NCBI RefSeq assembly: GCF_003268855.1
Contig: NZ_QLSZ01000005.1
Location: 1-64,000 of the forward strand
DNA: 64,000 nucleotides
From: Flavobacterium aciduliphilum
GTDB taxonomy: Bacteria; Bacteroidota; Bacteroidia; Flavobacteriales; Flavobacteriaceae
Direction: 5' to 3'
Shown: positions 33,433-42,689 of the stretch, piece by piece
Numbering within the stretch: position 1 is the stretch's first letter
Layout: every line of letters starts with the position of its first letter
Made by a program: the position numbers and the translations under genes
The notes under the pieces: generated by a model
Databases searched by the model: none
Told to the model about the DNA's origin: nothing
What the model saw: the letters and a program-made list of their open reading frames with translations, nothing else

Positions 33433-34566
33433 ATGTCAGGCATCTACATCCATATCCCATTCTGCAAACAAGCGTGTCACTACTGTGATTTTCATTTTTC
33501 AACCTCTATGAAAAAGAAAGAGGAAATGGTTTGGGCATTAGCTAAAGAATTGCAACTACGTAAAGGCGAGTTTCAAAATGAAATAGTAGAAACAATCTAT
33601 TTTGGTGGTGGAACGCCGAGTAGATTAACGATTGAAGAGGTAAGGTTTTTGATTCATTCAGTTTATTCAAATTATGAAGTTGTTAAAAACCCAGAAATAA
33701 CATTAGAAGCCAATCCAGATGATGTATCAGAAGACTATTTGATAGCGCTAAAAGAACTTGGCATCAATCGGTTGTCTATTGGAATTCAATCTTTTTTTGA
33801 AGACGATTTAAAACTGATGAATCGCGCGCACAATGAAGAGGAGGCAAAAAAATGCTTAGAATTGGCCACAACCTATTTCGACAATATTTCGATTGATTTG
33901 ATTTACGGAATTCCTCACATGAGCAACGAAAGATGGTTACAAAATATAGAAACGGCTTTATCATTTAATATACCTCACATTTCGAGTTATGCGTTGACCG
34001 TCGAACCTAAAACGGCGTTACATAAGTTTATTCAAAATGGAATTATACCGCAACTAGATGATGAATGGGCGTCCTCGCATTTTAATTTATTGGTGGAAAC
34101 ACTGGAAGAAAACGGATTCATTCATTATGAATTATCTAATTTTGGTAAGGAAGATTATTTTTCTAAAAATAATTCTGCTTATTGGTTAGGGAAAAAATAC
34201 ATAGGAATTGGCCCATCAGCACACAGTTATGATGGGATTACAAGAGGATGGAATGTATCAAACAATACCTTGTATTTAAAATCCATTCAAGAAAATCAAG
34301 TCCCTATTGAAACGGAAATTTTGTCTAAAACCGATCGCTATAACGAATACATCATGACGGGATTGCGCACTATTTGGGGAATTTCGTTAGATCGAATTGA
34401 AAAAGAATTTGGCACATCCTACTTAAATTACCTCAATCAACAAGCGGCAACATATATTGAGGATCATTTTTTATATGTTGATGAAACTGTTTTAAGAACC
34501 ACCAAAAAAGGGAAATTTTTGAGTGATGGAATTACATCAGATCTTTTTTTATTAAATTTGGAATAG
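33433..34566 (+). CDS. hemW: Radical SAM heme chaperone HemW
   Basis: The 377-residue protein starts GIYIHIPFCKQACHYCDF with the radical-SAM CxxxCxxC cluster. It then has IYFGGGTPSRL, TLEANPDD and the SIGIQSFFEDDLKLMNRAH segment that define the HemN/HemW family. The C-terminal domain includes NNSAYWLGKKYIGIGPSAHSY. Length below 400 residues and lack of the HemN N-terminal extension make HemW, which carries heme to respiratory enzymes, more likely than coproporphyrinogen dehydrogenase. The upstream 60 bases are a palindromic repeat. Confidence 0.92.
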   Translation: MSGIYIHIPFCKQACHYCDFHFSTSMKKKEEMVWALAKELQLRKGEFQNEIVETIYFGGGTPSRLTIEEVRFLIHSVYSNYEVVKNPEITLEANPDDVSEDYLIALKELGINRLSIGIQSFFEDDLKLMNRAHNEEEAKKCLELATTYFDNISIDLIYGIPHMSNERWLQNIETALSFNIPHISSYALTVEPKTALHKFIQNGIIPQLDDEWASSHFNLLVETLEENGFIHYELSNFGKEDYFSKNNSAYWLGKKYIGIGPSAHSYDGITRGWNVSNNTLYLKSIQENQVPIETEILSKTDRYNEYIMTGLRTIWGISLDRIEKEFGTSYLNYLNQQAATYIEDHFLYVDETVLRTTKKGKFLSDGITSDLFLLNLE

Positions 34567-34567
34567 T

Positions 34568-35150
34568 TTAACCGCAAAGAGCGCGAAGCTTTAAGACAAA
34601 GTACGCAATGTTTTGTAAAATAAAGATTTTTTTACGAAATTGGCATAATTCTTAATTAACCTTGCGGTTAAAATTAATAAATAGTAAATGCCATATAAAA
34701 TGAATTATGTCAGAAAATGAATTATCAAAAATTGTATTTGATTGTGCTTTGAAACTGCATCAAAATTTAGGACCTGGTCTTTTAGAAAGTGCTTATTAAG
34801 AATGTTTGTTTTATGAGTTGAAGAAAACAGGTATTCATGTTCAAAAACAAAAACCACTACCCTTGATTTATGAAGAAGTAATTTTAGATGTAGGCTACAG
34901 AATTGATATTATGGTTGAAAATAAACTAATCTTAAAAATTAAATCGGTTGAAGCATTGAATGACGTGCACTTTGCACAACTTCTAACGTATTTAAAATTA
35001 ACAGATTGTAAACTAGGATTATTAATAAATTTCAATGTAACCTTGATAAAAAATGGAATCAAACGAATAGTAAATAAACTTTAATTATTACGGCGAACTT
35101 AGCGTTGTCACCCTGAGCTTGTCGAAGGTCTTTGCGCTCTTTGCGGTTAA
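34568..35150. repeat. Inverted-repeat-bounded element carrying a GxxExxY pseudogene
   Basis: A 21-base sequence beginning TTAACCGCAAAGAGCGC at 34568-34588 recurs inverted at 35130-35150, with 20 of 21 matches. An extra partial copy, TTGCGGTTAA, is at 34662-34671. Between them lies a broken GxxExxY gene. Just inside the right end (35112-35128) is CCTGAGCTTGTCGAAGG, a widely dispersed small palindrome in bacterial genomes. The whole 580-base block looks like a decayed mobile or repeat-associated element inserted between hemW and the cyclase gene. Confidence 0.6.
34707..35084 (+). pseudogene. GxxExxY protein (PD-(D/E)XK-like), broken by a nonsense codon
   Basis: The frame from the ATG at 34707 encodes the family N-terminus with CALKLHQNLGPG and then the name-giving motif GLLESAY. 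A TAA at 34797-34799 interrupts it where relatives have Glu (AY-E-ECL). After the stop the same frame continues through VGYRIDIMVENK to NDVHFAQLLTYLKL. The nuclease-like motif, normally I-E-L-K-S-V-E, reads LKIKSVE here, so the first catalytic acid is also lost. Full length would be about 125 residues. Two independent lesions indicate a true pseudogene. The family's role is unknown; copies often sit among repeats in Bacteroidota. Confidence 0.85.
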
Positions 35151-35154
35151 GTAT

Positions 35155-35913
35155 ATGAAAGCAACAATAAACAACTTCCAAATCGACTTATCAAAACCTA
35201 TTGATATTTCCATTTCGTTATCGAATACTGATGCCAATCCGATTGCTTGGTATCTTGAAAAACCTGAAATCGAACCCGTAAAGTTTGGTGATTGGGTAGG
35301 AAAAGTGTCAGAGGGAAGTTCGACCAATTTCAACAACATTCTTTTTAACCCCCACGGGCATGGCACTCATACCGAATGTCTAGGACATATCACAAAGGAG
35401 TTTTATTCGATTAATCAATGTTTGAAACAATTTTTCTTCACAGCCGAATTGATTTCAATCACACCCGAAAAGATTAACAACGATGGTGTAATTTCTAAAG
35501 TTCAAATTCAAGAAGCTTTAAATGGCAAAACTCCTGAAGCAATCGTTATTCGAACCCTGCCCAATTCAGAAATTAAAAAACACACCAATTATTCTAAAAC
35601 CAATCCGCCGTATTTGGAAGCTGGAGCAGCGACATTCATTAGAGAAATCGGCATTCAACATTTATTGATTGATTTACCAAGTGTTGACCGAGAAGAAGAT
35701 GAAGGAAAATTGTTAGCACATAAAGCGTTTTGGAATGTAAAAGATGTTATTAATTTGAACGATGATGCTCGAATGCATTGCACAATTACCGAAATGATAT
35801 ATGTAGACGACAGCATTTTAGACGGAAATTACATTTTAAATTTACAAATTACCTCTTTTGAAAATGATGCTTCGCCATCAAAACCGATATTATTTAAGGT
35901 TTCTGAATTTTGA
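35155..35913 (+). CDS. Cyclase family protein (kynurenine formamidase-like)
   Basis: The 252-residue protein begins with the cyclase-family strand IDLSKPIDISI. The family metal-binding motif HxGTHxDxPxH appears as HGHGTHTECLGH near residue 65, with Glu and Leu-Gly in place of Asp-x-Pro. A later conserved part is LLIDLPSVDREEDEGKLLAH. Members are metal-dependent hydrolases such as arylformamidase (KynB), but the changed motif means the substrate is open. The frame could be extended 36 bases upstream into the repeat element, but the ATG at 35155 is at the family N-terminus. Followed by a GNAT gene. Confidence 0.82.
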   Translation: MKATINNFQIDLSKPIDISISLSNTDANPIAWYLEKPEIEPVKFGDWVGKVSEGSSTNFNNILFNPHGHGTHTECLGHITKEFYSINQCLKQFFFTAELISITPEKINNDGVISKVQIQEALNGKTPEAIVIRTLPNSEIKKHTNYSKTNPPYLEAGAATFIREIGIQHLLIDLPSVDREEDEGKLLAHKAFWNVKDVINLNDDARMHCTITEMIYVDDSILDGNYILNLQITSFENDASPSKPILFKVSEF

Positions 35914-35970
35914 TTTCTGATTTCAGAACTTCAAAAATCAAAAATCGTTAATCTTCAATCAAAAATCATA

Positions 35971-36378
35971 ATGATTACCGTTTCTACAGACAAATCCAAA
36001 CTAGATGTTCCTTTCATTCAAAACTTTTTGAAAGATGTGTATTGGGCTGCAGGAAGAACCATAGCAGAAGTTCAGACTACTATTGATGCGTCTTTTTGTT
36101 TTGGAATATATCTGGATGATCAACAAATTGGTTTTTGTCGCGTCATAACCGATTACGTCGTTTTTGCTTATGTGATGGATGTTTTTATTGATGAAGATCA
36201 TCGTGGAAAAGGATATTCTTCCATTCTAATCAATGCCATGATGACCGAACCCAAATTACAACACGTCAAAATTTGGAGATTGGCTACTTCGGATGCCCAT
36301 TTTTTATATAAAAAATTTGGATTTACACTATTGGGGCATCCTGAAAAAATGATGGAAAAAATAATAAGTAACAAGTAA
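35971..36378 (+). CDS. GNAT family N-acetyltransferase
   Basis: The 135-residue protein has a single GNAT fold: FGIYLDDQQIGFCRVITD (strand pair), VFIDEDHRGKGYSSILI with the acetyl-CoA loop R-G-K-G-Y, and LYKKFGF near the C-terminus. Substrate unknown. It is preceded by 57 bases of repeated ATCAAAAATC words, similar to other intergenic word stretches in this window. Confidence 0.88.
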   Translation: MITVSTDKSKLDVPFIQNFLKDVYWAAGRTIAEVQTTIDASFCFGIYLDDQQIGFCRVITDYVVFAYVMDVFIDEDHRGKGYSSILINAMMTEPKLQHVKIWRLATSDAHFLYKKFGFTLLGHPEKMMEKIISNK

Positions 36379-36432
36379 ATAGTACTTCGTGAGTAGTTTA
36401 GATTTAATTCCTTATCACTAATCCCTTAAAAA

Positions 36433-36804
36433 ATGAACATTCAACAACTTTACGATTTTTGCCTATCTAAAAAAGGAGTTACCGAACATTTCCCATTTGA
36501 CGAAGACACTTTGGTGTTTAAAGTAGGTGGAAAAATGTTTTGTTTAACATCCTTAAAAGAATGGGAAAAAGGGACGCCATCAGTCAATTTAAAATGTGAT
36601 CCAGAGCGAGCCGAAGAACTTAGAGCCGAATATGAAGGAATCAATCCAGGTTGGCACATGAGTAAAATCCATTGGAATACGGTAGATTTTAATAATGATG
36701 TATCCAACAAAATGATGTGCGAATTAATCAACCATTCTTACGATTTGGTTTTCAAAAGTTTGACTAAAAAAATTCAAAATGAAATTATTGAATTAGAAAA
36801 TTAG
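36433..36804 (+). CDS. MmcQ/YjbR family protein
   Basis: The 123-residue protein shows the family pattern: CLSKKGVTEHFPFDEDTLVFKVGGKMFCL at the start, VNLKCDPERAEELR in the middle, and PGWHMSKIHWNTV before the last helices. MmcQ/YjbR proteins have a CyaY-like, double-wing DNA-binding-like fold; their biological role is not established. It lies in a loose series of small rightward genes (GNAT, MmcQ, PH-domain protein) with gaps of about 55 bases. Confidence 0.9.
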   Translation: MNIQQLYDFCLSKKGVTEHFPFDEDTLVFKVGGKMFCLTSLKEWEKGTPSVNLKCDPERAEELRAEYEGINPGWHMSKIHWNTVDFNNDVSNKMMCELINHSYDLVFKSLTKKIQNEIIELEN

Positions 36805-36861
36805 GCATTACTTTTGATGCGTTTTTAAACTCTTAAACCTTTTAAACTTATAAACATTAAG

Positions 36862-37542
36862 ATGATTGACAATTTAAAAAAAATATTAAACGAAGATCAA
36901 GATCCAAAAGCTATTGAAAAAATAACTACTAAACTTGATAATTTATTAATGTCAAATGAAGAAGTTGGTTATATAGCGGTTCAAAAAAAGCCAGCGGTAA
37001 CTATTTTGCCCGATAGTATTGTGGTTACTAACAAAAGAATTATTCTTTGCAAACCTAAAAATTTAGGATTATCTATGGAATTTATGGATTATGACTGGGA
37101 TGATATTGCGGCCTGTTTTGTAAAAGAGGGTATTCTCGGTGCTGATTTTACTTTTACCACAAAGTCTGAATTAACTCATACTGTTGATTATTTACCAAAA
37201 AATCAAGCACGAAAATTATACACTTACTCGAAGGAGCAATTGGACTTATTAAAAAACCCAAAAAACATAATACAAACTGAAGATCTTATTCCTGAAAAAA
37301 ACGAAACTGTAGAAGAAATTCAAACAGAAGAAGTAACAAACTTTGCCGAAATTATTCCTTCTAACAATCTTTCTTTTGAAGAACCTAACCTTGAAAAAAA
37401 TGTTGGAGAAAAAAAACTAAGCGAATTAACCCAAGACGAATTGTTTGAAAAATTACAAAACTACAAGAAGCTGTTGGACAATGGCTTAATTTTACAAGGC
37501 GAATATGATAATTTAAAAAAAGAAATTCTGAGTTATATGTAA
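36862..37542 (+). CDS. PH-domain protein with C-terminal SHOCT-like helix
   Basis: The 226-residue protein has a bacterial PH-like domain in residues 30-125: VAVQKKPAVTILPDSIVVTNKRIILC-type strands with the DYDWDDIAACFVKEG segment. A Glu/Asn-rich linker follows. The last 40 residues, LTQDELFEKLQNYKKLLDNGLI then EYDNLKKEIL, match the SHOCT motif of short C-terminal helices. Such combinations are found in cytoplasmic proteins of unknown function. A hairpin terminator follows directly. Confidence 0.8.
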   Translation: MIDNLKKILNEDQDPKAIEKITTKLDNLLMSNEEVGYIAVQKKPAVTILPDSIVVTNKRIILCKPKNLGLSMEFMDYDWDDIAACFVKEGILGADFTFTTKSELTHTVDYLPKNQARKLYTYSKEQLDLLKNPKNIIQTEDLIPEKNETVEEIQTEEVTNFAEIIPSNNLSFEEPNLEKNVGEKKLSELTQDELFEKLQNYKKLLDNGLILQGEYDNLKKEILSYM

Positions 37543-37548
37543 AAAATC

Positions 37549-37572
37549 ATCCGGTACTTCACCGGATTTTTT
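37549..37572 (+). terminator. Terminator after the PH-domain gene
   Basis: ATCCGGT and ACCGGAT form a 7-bp stem around ACTTC, followed by a T run. Confidence 0.75.
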
Positions 37573-37648
37573 ATGCCTTTTTGTAACATTTGATACTGTT
37601 TTTATGCTATTACCAAGCTAACTTTACATCATCAAATTAATCAAAATC

Positions 37649-38851
37649 ATGACAACAACAGTAGTAATTGGAGGAAGTTTTGCTGGGATGACAGCTGCTC
37701 TAGAGATAAAAAGAAAAGGAAAAGCACAACACAATGTAGTACTAATAGATAAGTCTCCATTATTTTTATTTATTCCGTCTTTGATTTGGATCCCGTTTAA
37801 AAGACGGGAAATGAAAGACATTTCATTTAAAAAAGAAAATATTCTAAAGAAAAAAGGAGTCAATTTTATACATGCTGAGGCATTAAGAGTCGATCCTAAT
37901 ACACAAGTTGTTAGTACTGATAAAGGCGATTTTAAGTACGACAATCTAGTAATTGCAACTGGCCCTAAAGTTAAGTATGATGTAGCACCTGGTGTTGAAA
38001 CTTACACACATTATATTGGCACGCCAAATGGAGCAATGAAAATCAGAAAAGCTTTAGAAGAATTCAAAAAAAATCCCGGTCCAATTGTTATAGGTGCTAC
38101 ACAAAATGCAGGTTGTATGGGTGCCGCGTACGAATTTTTATTCAATGTCGAAAAATGGTTGCGTGAACAAAATATTCGTAAAAAAGTAGATTTGTATTGG
38201 ATAACACCCGAAGATTACCTTGGTCACTTTGGAATTGACGGCATGCCTTTGGCAGAAAGTATGCTTAAAGGATTTATGAAAATATTCAATATTCATTATA
38301 GAACACAGGTTGGAGTTAAGGAAGTCAAAGAAAATAAAATCATATTATCTACAGATGAGGAGTTGCCTTTTAAATTTTCAATGTTAATGCCTCCCTTTAT
38401 TGGGGTCGATTTTGTTACAAACTCTACTGATTTGCATGCTACCCCAACAGGTTATATAAATGTTGGGGAGGATTACAGACATGTGGAATATCCAAATATA
38501 TGGGCTGCAGGAATCGCTGTTAATGTTGTTTTACCATTCACCCCAAAATCCGTACCATTTGGAACTCCAAAAACTGGATATCCATCTGATGAAACTGGAA
38601 AAATTGTAGCCGAAAATATTATTAGAGTTTCTAAAGGAAAAACAGATTTAAAGAAAAAAGCATGGGGCAAAATCATGGGACTTTGCATTATGGATTGCGG
38701 CAAAAAAGAAGTTATCATTTTCTCAGATCACTTATTCAAACCTAGAAATTTTGCTATAATGATTCCTAATGTATTTTACGATTTTAGTAAAGTAATTTTA
38801 GAGAAATACTTCATTTGGAAAAGCAAACACGGCTATTCATACTTACCATAA
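37649..38851 (+). CDS. Sulfide:quinone oxidoreductase-like FAD flavoprotein
   Basis: The 400-residue protein begins with an FAD-binding Rossmann motif, VVIGGSFAGMTAAL. It contains the conserved DNLVIATGPK and the SQR-type cysteine segment GATQNAGCMGAAYEF near residue 155. It also has MLMPPFIGVDFV and the C-terminal pair around GLCIMDCGKKE. Sulfide:quinone reductases use three cysteines. Here the first usual one is not obvious, while Cys residues near 155 and 345-350 are present. It probably passes electrons to quinone at the membrane, but sulfide as substrate is a family inference. The gene is single and ends at a terminator. Confidence 0.78.
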   Translation: MTTTVVIGGSFAGMTAALEIKRKGKAQHNVVLIDKSPLFLFIPSLIWIPFKRREMKDISFKKENILKKKGVNFIHAEALRVDPNTQVVSTDKGDFKYDNLVIATGPKVKYDVAPGVETYTHYIGTPNGAMKIRKALEEFKKNPGPIVIGATQNAGCMGAAYEFLFNVEKWLREQNIRKKVDLYWITPEDYLGHFGIDGMPLAESMLKGFMKIFNIHYRTQVGVKEVKENKIILSTDEELPFKFSMLMPPFIGVDFVTNSTDLHATPTGYINVGEDYRHVEYPNIWAAGIAVNVVLPFTPKSVPFGTPKTGYPSDETGKIVAENIIRVSKGKTDLKKKAWGKIMGLCIMDCGKKEVIIFSDHLFKPRNFAIMIPNVFYDFSKVILEKYFIWKSKHGYSYLP

Positions 38852-38856
38852 ATTAT

Positions 38857-38880
38857 AAAAAGCCCCATTTAGGGGCTTTT
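38857..38880. terminator. Bidirectional terminator between the SQR-like and dipeptidase genes
   Basis: AAAAGCCCC and GGGGCTTTT pair around ATTTA. The hairpin sits between two convergent stop codons and touches both. Confidence 0.85.
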
Positions 38881-38882
38881 AT

Positions 38883-40271
38883 TTATTTATAAAGTTCTGT
38901 AAAATATTTATAAAACAACGGAATCGTTTCTATTCCTTTCAAATAATTAAACACTCCAAAATGTTCGTTGGGTGAGTGAATAGCATCCGAATCCAATCCA
39001 AATCCCATCAATATCGTTTTTGATTTTAACTCTTTCTCAAACAACGCTACGATAGGAATGCTTCCTCCAGATCGAACAGGAATCGCAGGAACACCAAAAG
39101 TCTCTGTGTAGGCTTTATTAGCCGCTTGATATCCAATACTATCAATGGGGGTTACATATCCTTGTCCTCCATGATGAGGCGTTACTTTTACTTTTACGGC
39201 TTTTGGTGCAATACTTTCGAAATGTTTAGTAAACAACTCCGTAATTTCTTCCCAATCTTGATTGGGCACCAAGCGCATCGATATTTTTGCATAGGCCTTA
39301 CTAGCAATAACGGTTTTAGCACCTTCACCTGTATAGCCACCCCAAATTCCGTTAACGTCTAAAGTAGGACGAATCGAATTCCTTTCATTGGTTACATATC
39401 CTGTCTCACCATAAACATCTTCAATATCAAGTGCCTTTCTGTAATTATCTAGACTAAAAGGAGCTTTGGCCATTTCTTCACGTTCTGAGGTTGATAATTC
39501 TTCAACTTTATCATAAAACCCAGGAATAGTGATATGCTTATCTTCATCATGCAATGAAGCAATCATTTTTGTAAGCACATTAATGGGATTTGCCACAGCA
39601 CCTCCATAAAGTCCCGAATGCAAATCGCGATTTGGCCCCGTCACTTCTACTTCCACATAACTCAAACCACGAAGACCCGTAGTAATGGAAGGCTGTTGAT
39701 TGGAAATCATACCTGTATCAGAAATTAAGATAACGTCATTAGCCAATTTTTCTTGGTTGCGTTCTACAAACCATCCTAGCGATTTTGATCCCACTTCTTC
39801 TTCGCCTTCAATCATGAACTTGACGTTACAAGGCAACACATTGTTTTGAATCATGTATTCAAATGCCTTTACATGCATGTACATTTGTCCTTTATCGTCA
39901 CAAGCGCCACGGGCAAAAATAGCCCCCTCTGGATGAATTTCAGTGGTTTTTATTACAGGTTCAAACGGTGGTGATGTCCATAAATCTATTGGATCAGGTG
40001 GTTGAACATCATAATGACCATAAACCAAAACCGTTGGTAAATTTTTATCAATGATATGTTCTCCAAAAACAATGGGATACCCTGGTGTTTCACAAATTTC
40101 AGTATGTTGACATCCAGCTTTATCTAAAGACTCTTTTACGGCAAAAGCTGTATTTATTACATCTTGAGAATAGGCAGTATCTGCACTTACAGAAGGTATT
40201 TTTAATAGTTCTACTAATTCTGAAATAAAACGTTCTTTATTGTCTTGAACGTATTGTTTTATATTATTCAT
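38883..40271 (-). CDS. M20 family dipeptidase (CNDP type)
   Basis: The 462-residue protein is a zinc M20 peptidase. In order it has VLVYGHYDVQPPDP (metal His and the nearby Asp), GACDDKGQMY (bridging Asp), EGEEEVGS (general base Glu), VILISDTGM and a C-terminal DSDAIHSPNE with the last metal His. The insertion domain with GLRGLSYVEVEVTGPNRDLHSG carries the dimerisation lid. It cleaves dipeptides such as Xaa-His or Cys-Gly in the cytoplasm; no signal peptide is present. The gene is single. The 155 bases upstream hold the tRNA-Leu promoter. Confidence 0.92.
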   Translation of the reverse strand: MNNIKQYVQDNKERFISELVELLKIPSVSADTAYSQDVINTAFAVKESLDKAGCQHTEICETPGYPIVFGEHIIDKNLPTVLVYGHYDVQPPDPIDLWTSPPFEPVIKTTEIHPEGAIFARGACDDKGQMYMHVKAFEYMIQNNVLPCNVKFMIEGEEEVGSKSLGWFVERNQEKLANDVILISDTGMISNQQPSITTGLRGLSYVEVEVTGPNRDLHSGLYGGAVANPINVLTKMIASLHDEDKHITIPGFYDKVEELSTSEREEMAKAPFSLDNYRKALDIEDVYGETGYVTNERNSIRPTLDVNGIWGGYTGEGAKTVIASKAYAKISMRLVPNQDWEEITELFTKHFESIAPKAVKVKVTPHHGGQGYVTPIDSIGYQAANKAYTETFGVPAIPVRSGGSIPIVALFEKELKSKTILMGFGLDSDAIHSPNEHFGVFNYLKGIETIPLFYKYFTELYK

Positions 40272-40358
40272 GGGATTTAAAAATTAAGAGTTTCAAAAGT
40301 ACTAAAAAATATTTTTAAAAAAATTTATTATTCGTTATTCAAAATTCATAATTATAAT

Positions 40359-40366
40359 TATATTTG
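40359..40366 (+). promoter_or_regulatory. -7 promoter box for tRNA-Leu
   Basis: TATATTTG followed by CACT is an exact consensus match, 60 bases before the mature tRNA. A second box-like sequence, TAATTTTG at 40420, overlaps the tRNA 5' end and cannot serve it. Confidence 0.6.
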
Positions 40367-40426
40367 CACTCACAAATAAAAATTCACCGAACACCTATAA
40401 AACATAATGTTTTGTGAAGTAATTTT

Positions 40427-40508
40427 GCGGGTATGGCGAAATTGGTAGACGTGCCAGACTTAGGATCTGGTGCCGCAAGGCGTGTAGGTTCGAGTCCTAT
40501 TACCCGCA
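40427..40508 (+). tRNA. tRNA-Leu (anticodon TAG)
   Basis: An 82-nt class II tRNA. The acceptor arms are GCGGGTA and TACCCGC with discriminator A. The D loop contains TTGGTAGAC, the anticodon stem CCAGA/TCTGG holds anticodon TAG, and the variable arm TGCCGCAAGGCGT is long, as in Leu tRNAs. The T arm has GGTTCGAGTCC. CCA is not encoded. A strong terminator follows. Confidence 0.96.
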
Positions 40509-40515
40509 CAAAAAA

Positions 40516-40548
40516 AACCTCTTAAACAATGTTTAAGAGGTTTTTTTT
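40516..40548. terminator. Terminator after tRNA-Leu
   Basis: A 12-bp stem, AACCTCTTAAAC and GTTTAAGAGGTT, with an AAT loop is flanked by A and T runs. It separates the tRNA from the end of the convergent ahcY gene. Confidence 0.85.
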
Positions 40549-40562
40549 ATATGCTCTTTATC

Positions 40563-41879
40563 TTAGTATCTATAGTACTCGGGTTTGAATGGCCCTTGAA
40601 CCTCAACACCTATATAAGCAGCTTGTTCTGGACGTAATGTTTCTAACTCAACACCTAACTTAGCTAAGTGAAGTGCTGCCACCTTTTCATCAAGATGCTT
40701 AGGCAACATATATACTTCATTTTTGTATGCGGCACTGTTATTCCATAATTCAATTTGCGCTAACGTTTGATTTGTAAACGAATTACTCATTACAAAACTT
40801 GGGTGACCCGTAGCACATCCTAAGTTAACCAAACGACCCTCAGCTAAAATAATGATATCCTTTCCATTAACATTATAAATATCGACTTGAGGTTTTACTT
40901 CATTCTTAGTATGTCCGTAGTTTTTATTTAACCAAGCCATGTCAATTTCGTTATCAAAATGACCAATGTTACATACTATCGTTTTGTCTTTCATTTTCTC
41001 AAAATGCGATCCTACAACGATGTCTTTATTTCCAGTTGTAGTGATAATGATATCCGCATTTCCAACAACTGTGTCTAATCTTTTAACTTCATAACCATCC
41101 ATAGCCGCTTGTAATGCGCAAATTGGGTCGATTTCGGTAACTGTTACAATCGAACCAGCGCCTCTAAATGAAGCTGCAGTTCCTTTTCCTACATCACCAT
41201 AACCACAAACCACAACTCTTTTACCAGCCAACATCACATCAGTAGCACGACGAATAGCGTCTACAGCCGATTCTTTACAACCGTATTTGTTGTCAAATTT
41301 TGATTTTGTAACCGAATCATTTACATTGATTGCAGGCATGAATAAAGTCCCGTTTTTCATTCTTTCATACAAACGATGAACTCCTGTTGTAGTTTCTTCT
41401 GACAAACCTTTGATTCCAGGGATTAATTCTGGGTAACGGTCAAAAACCATATTAGTTAAATCTCCTCCATCATCCAAAATCATATTCAATGGTTTTCGAT
41501 CATCACCAAAAAATAACGTTTGCTCGATACACCAATCGAAATCTTCTTCATTCAATCCTTTCCAAGCGTAAACCTGAATACCTGCAGCAGCAATTGCAGC
41601 AGCTGCTTGATCTTGAGTTGAAAAAATATTACACGAAGACCATGTGACCTCTGCTCCAAGTGCAATAAGTGTTTCAATCAATACTGCCGTTTGAATAGTC
41701 ATGTGTAAACATCCAGCAATTCTTGCTCCTTTTAAAGGTTGACTTGCGCCATACTCAGCTCTTAAAGCCATTAATCCTGGCATTTCAGCCTCAGCCAATT
41801 CAATTTCTTTTCTTCCCCAAGCTGCAAGCGAAATATCTTTCACTTTATAAGCCACATAAGGTAATGTTTGTGTACTCAT
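40563..41879 (-). CDS. ahcY: Adenosylhomocysteinase
   Basis: The 438-residue enzyme begins [24 protein letters not shown]. It has substrate-domain signatures [13 protein letters not shown], the NAD-binding loop [19 protein letters not shown] and the C-terminal [14 protein letters not shown] segment, and it ends KPEYYRY with the conserved Lys/Tyr tail that caps NAD. It hydrolyses S-adenosylhomocysteine to adenosine and homocysteine, recycling the product of methylation. It is single, starting at the ATG at 41879 (the codon before it is TTG), about 28 bases after the predicted transcription start. Confidence 0.97.
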   Translation of the reverse strand: MSTQTLPYVAYKVKDISLAAWGRKEIELAEAEMPGLMALRAEYGASQPLKGARIAGCLHMTIQTAVLIETLIALGAEVTWSSCNIFSTQDQAAAAIAAAGIQVYAWKGLNEEDFDWCIEQTLFFGDDRKPLNMILDDGGDLTNMVFDRYPELIPGIKGLSEETTTGVHRLYERMKNGTLFMPAINVNDSVTKSKFDNKYGCKESAVDAIRRATDVMLAGKRVVVCGYGDVGKGTAASFRGAGSIVTVTEIDPICALQAAMDGYEVKRLDTVVGNADIIITTTGNKDIVVGSHFEKMKDKTIVCNIGHFDNEIDMAWLNKNYGHTKNEVKPQVDIYNVNGKDIIILAEGRLVNLGCATGHPSFVMSNSFTNQTLAQIELWNNSAAYKNEVYMLPKHLDEKVAALHLAKLGVELETLRPEQAAYIGVEVQGPFKPEYYRY

Positions 41880-41912
41880 CAATTATGTATATTTGTTTTT
41901 TTAAATTTGATG

Positions 41913-41920
41913 CAAAATTA
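41913..41920 (-). promoter_or_regulatory. -7 promoter box for ahcY
   Basis: The minus strand reads TAATTTTG, an exact consensus match, 33 bases before the ahcY start codon. Confidence 0.6.
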
Positions 41921-42005
41921 CAACATAGGTTTTTAATTTTATAATTTATTTAGAATTATTATTCTTGAATACTATTGCAAATAATTGTTATACAACATTC
42001 TACTA

Positions 42006-42689
42006 ATGCCTTTTTACAAAAAAATAGCTTTACCAAACAACACAAGCCTATATCTTTGGAAAATTACTGAAGATTTAGATTTTTTTCGACAACAAGTATC
42101 CTTGAATGAAAATTCAAAAAAAAGATTACTTACGATGAAATCAGAAAGTCATCAGAAAGGATTTTTAGCAGTACGAATGTTATTACAACACCTTAATTTC
42201 TCAGATTTTAATTTGAATTATGATGCATCAGGAAAACCATATTTGTATGGTGCTTCTCAAACCAACACTTTTTTGAAAGAAACGCCAATAACATCACACA
42301 TATCCATTTCGCATTCTCATGATTTTTCCGCTCTAGCTTTTAGCCGTTTACCCATAGGAATTGATATTGAATTAATCAAAGATAAGACTCTCAAAATAGC
42401 CTCTCGGTATATGGATATAAATCATTTAGAACAACTCACAATAGAAAAGAAACTAGAAAAGGCAACCGTGATTTGGGGAGTAAAAGAGAGTGTGTTCAAA
42501 ATTAAGAACAATGAGGGGATTAGTTTTTTAAATCACATTCAAGAAGACGCATTTAATCTTGAAGACAAAAAAACAATTGCTACCCTCAAATTTAATGGCA
42601 TGGAAGAAACGTTTGAGATTTATTTTGATACTTTTGAACAATATGTCTTTGTTTGTGCTATGCAAAATGACGAGTTAGCCTATGAATAA
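42006..42689 (+). CDS. 4'-phosphopantetheinyl transferase superfamily protein
   Basis: The 227-residue protein has the Sfp-type signatures: LPIGIDIELIKD with the Mg-binding acids (G-x-D-x-E), and WGVKESVFKI (W-x-x-K-E-x-x-x-K) near residue 160. An earlier conserved part reads SHISISHSHDFSALAF. It transfers phosphopantetheine from CoA to a carrier protein; whether the partner is the fatty-acid ACP or a secondary-metabolite carrier is unknown. I choose the ATG at 42006 over the TTG at 41985. Its stop overlaps the start of the GGGP synthase by 8 bases, so the genes are translationally coupled. Confidence 0.87.
   Translation: MPFYKKIALPNNTSLYLWKITEDLDFFRQQVSLNENSKKRLLTMKSESHQKGFLAVRMLLQHLNFSDFNLNYDASGKPYLYGASQTNTFLKETPITSHISISHSHDFSALAFSRLPIGIDIELIKDKTLKIASRYMDINHLEQLTIEKKLEKATVIWGVKESVFKIKNNEGISFLNHIQEDAFNLEDKKTIATLKFNGMEETFEIYFDTFEQYVFVCAMQNDELAYE

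Noticed and set aside
35119-35154. N-terminal extension of the cyclase gene
   Set aside because: It lies within the inverted repeat and dispersed palindrome of the GxxExxY element.
37649-38851. NADH dehydrogenase type II for the SQR-like gene
   Set aside because: The NAGCMGAAYEF cysteine segment and C-terminal cysteine pair fit the SQR group better, and no NADH-binding second Rossmann motif stands out. The exact substrate stays open.
40420-40427. TAATTTTG directly before tRNA-Leu as the tRNA promoter
   Set aside because: It overlaps the first base of the mature tRNA, so transcription from it would start inside the gene. The exact box at 40359 is well placed.
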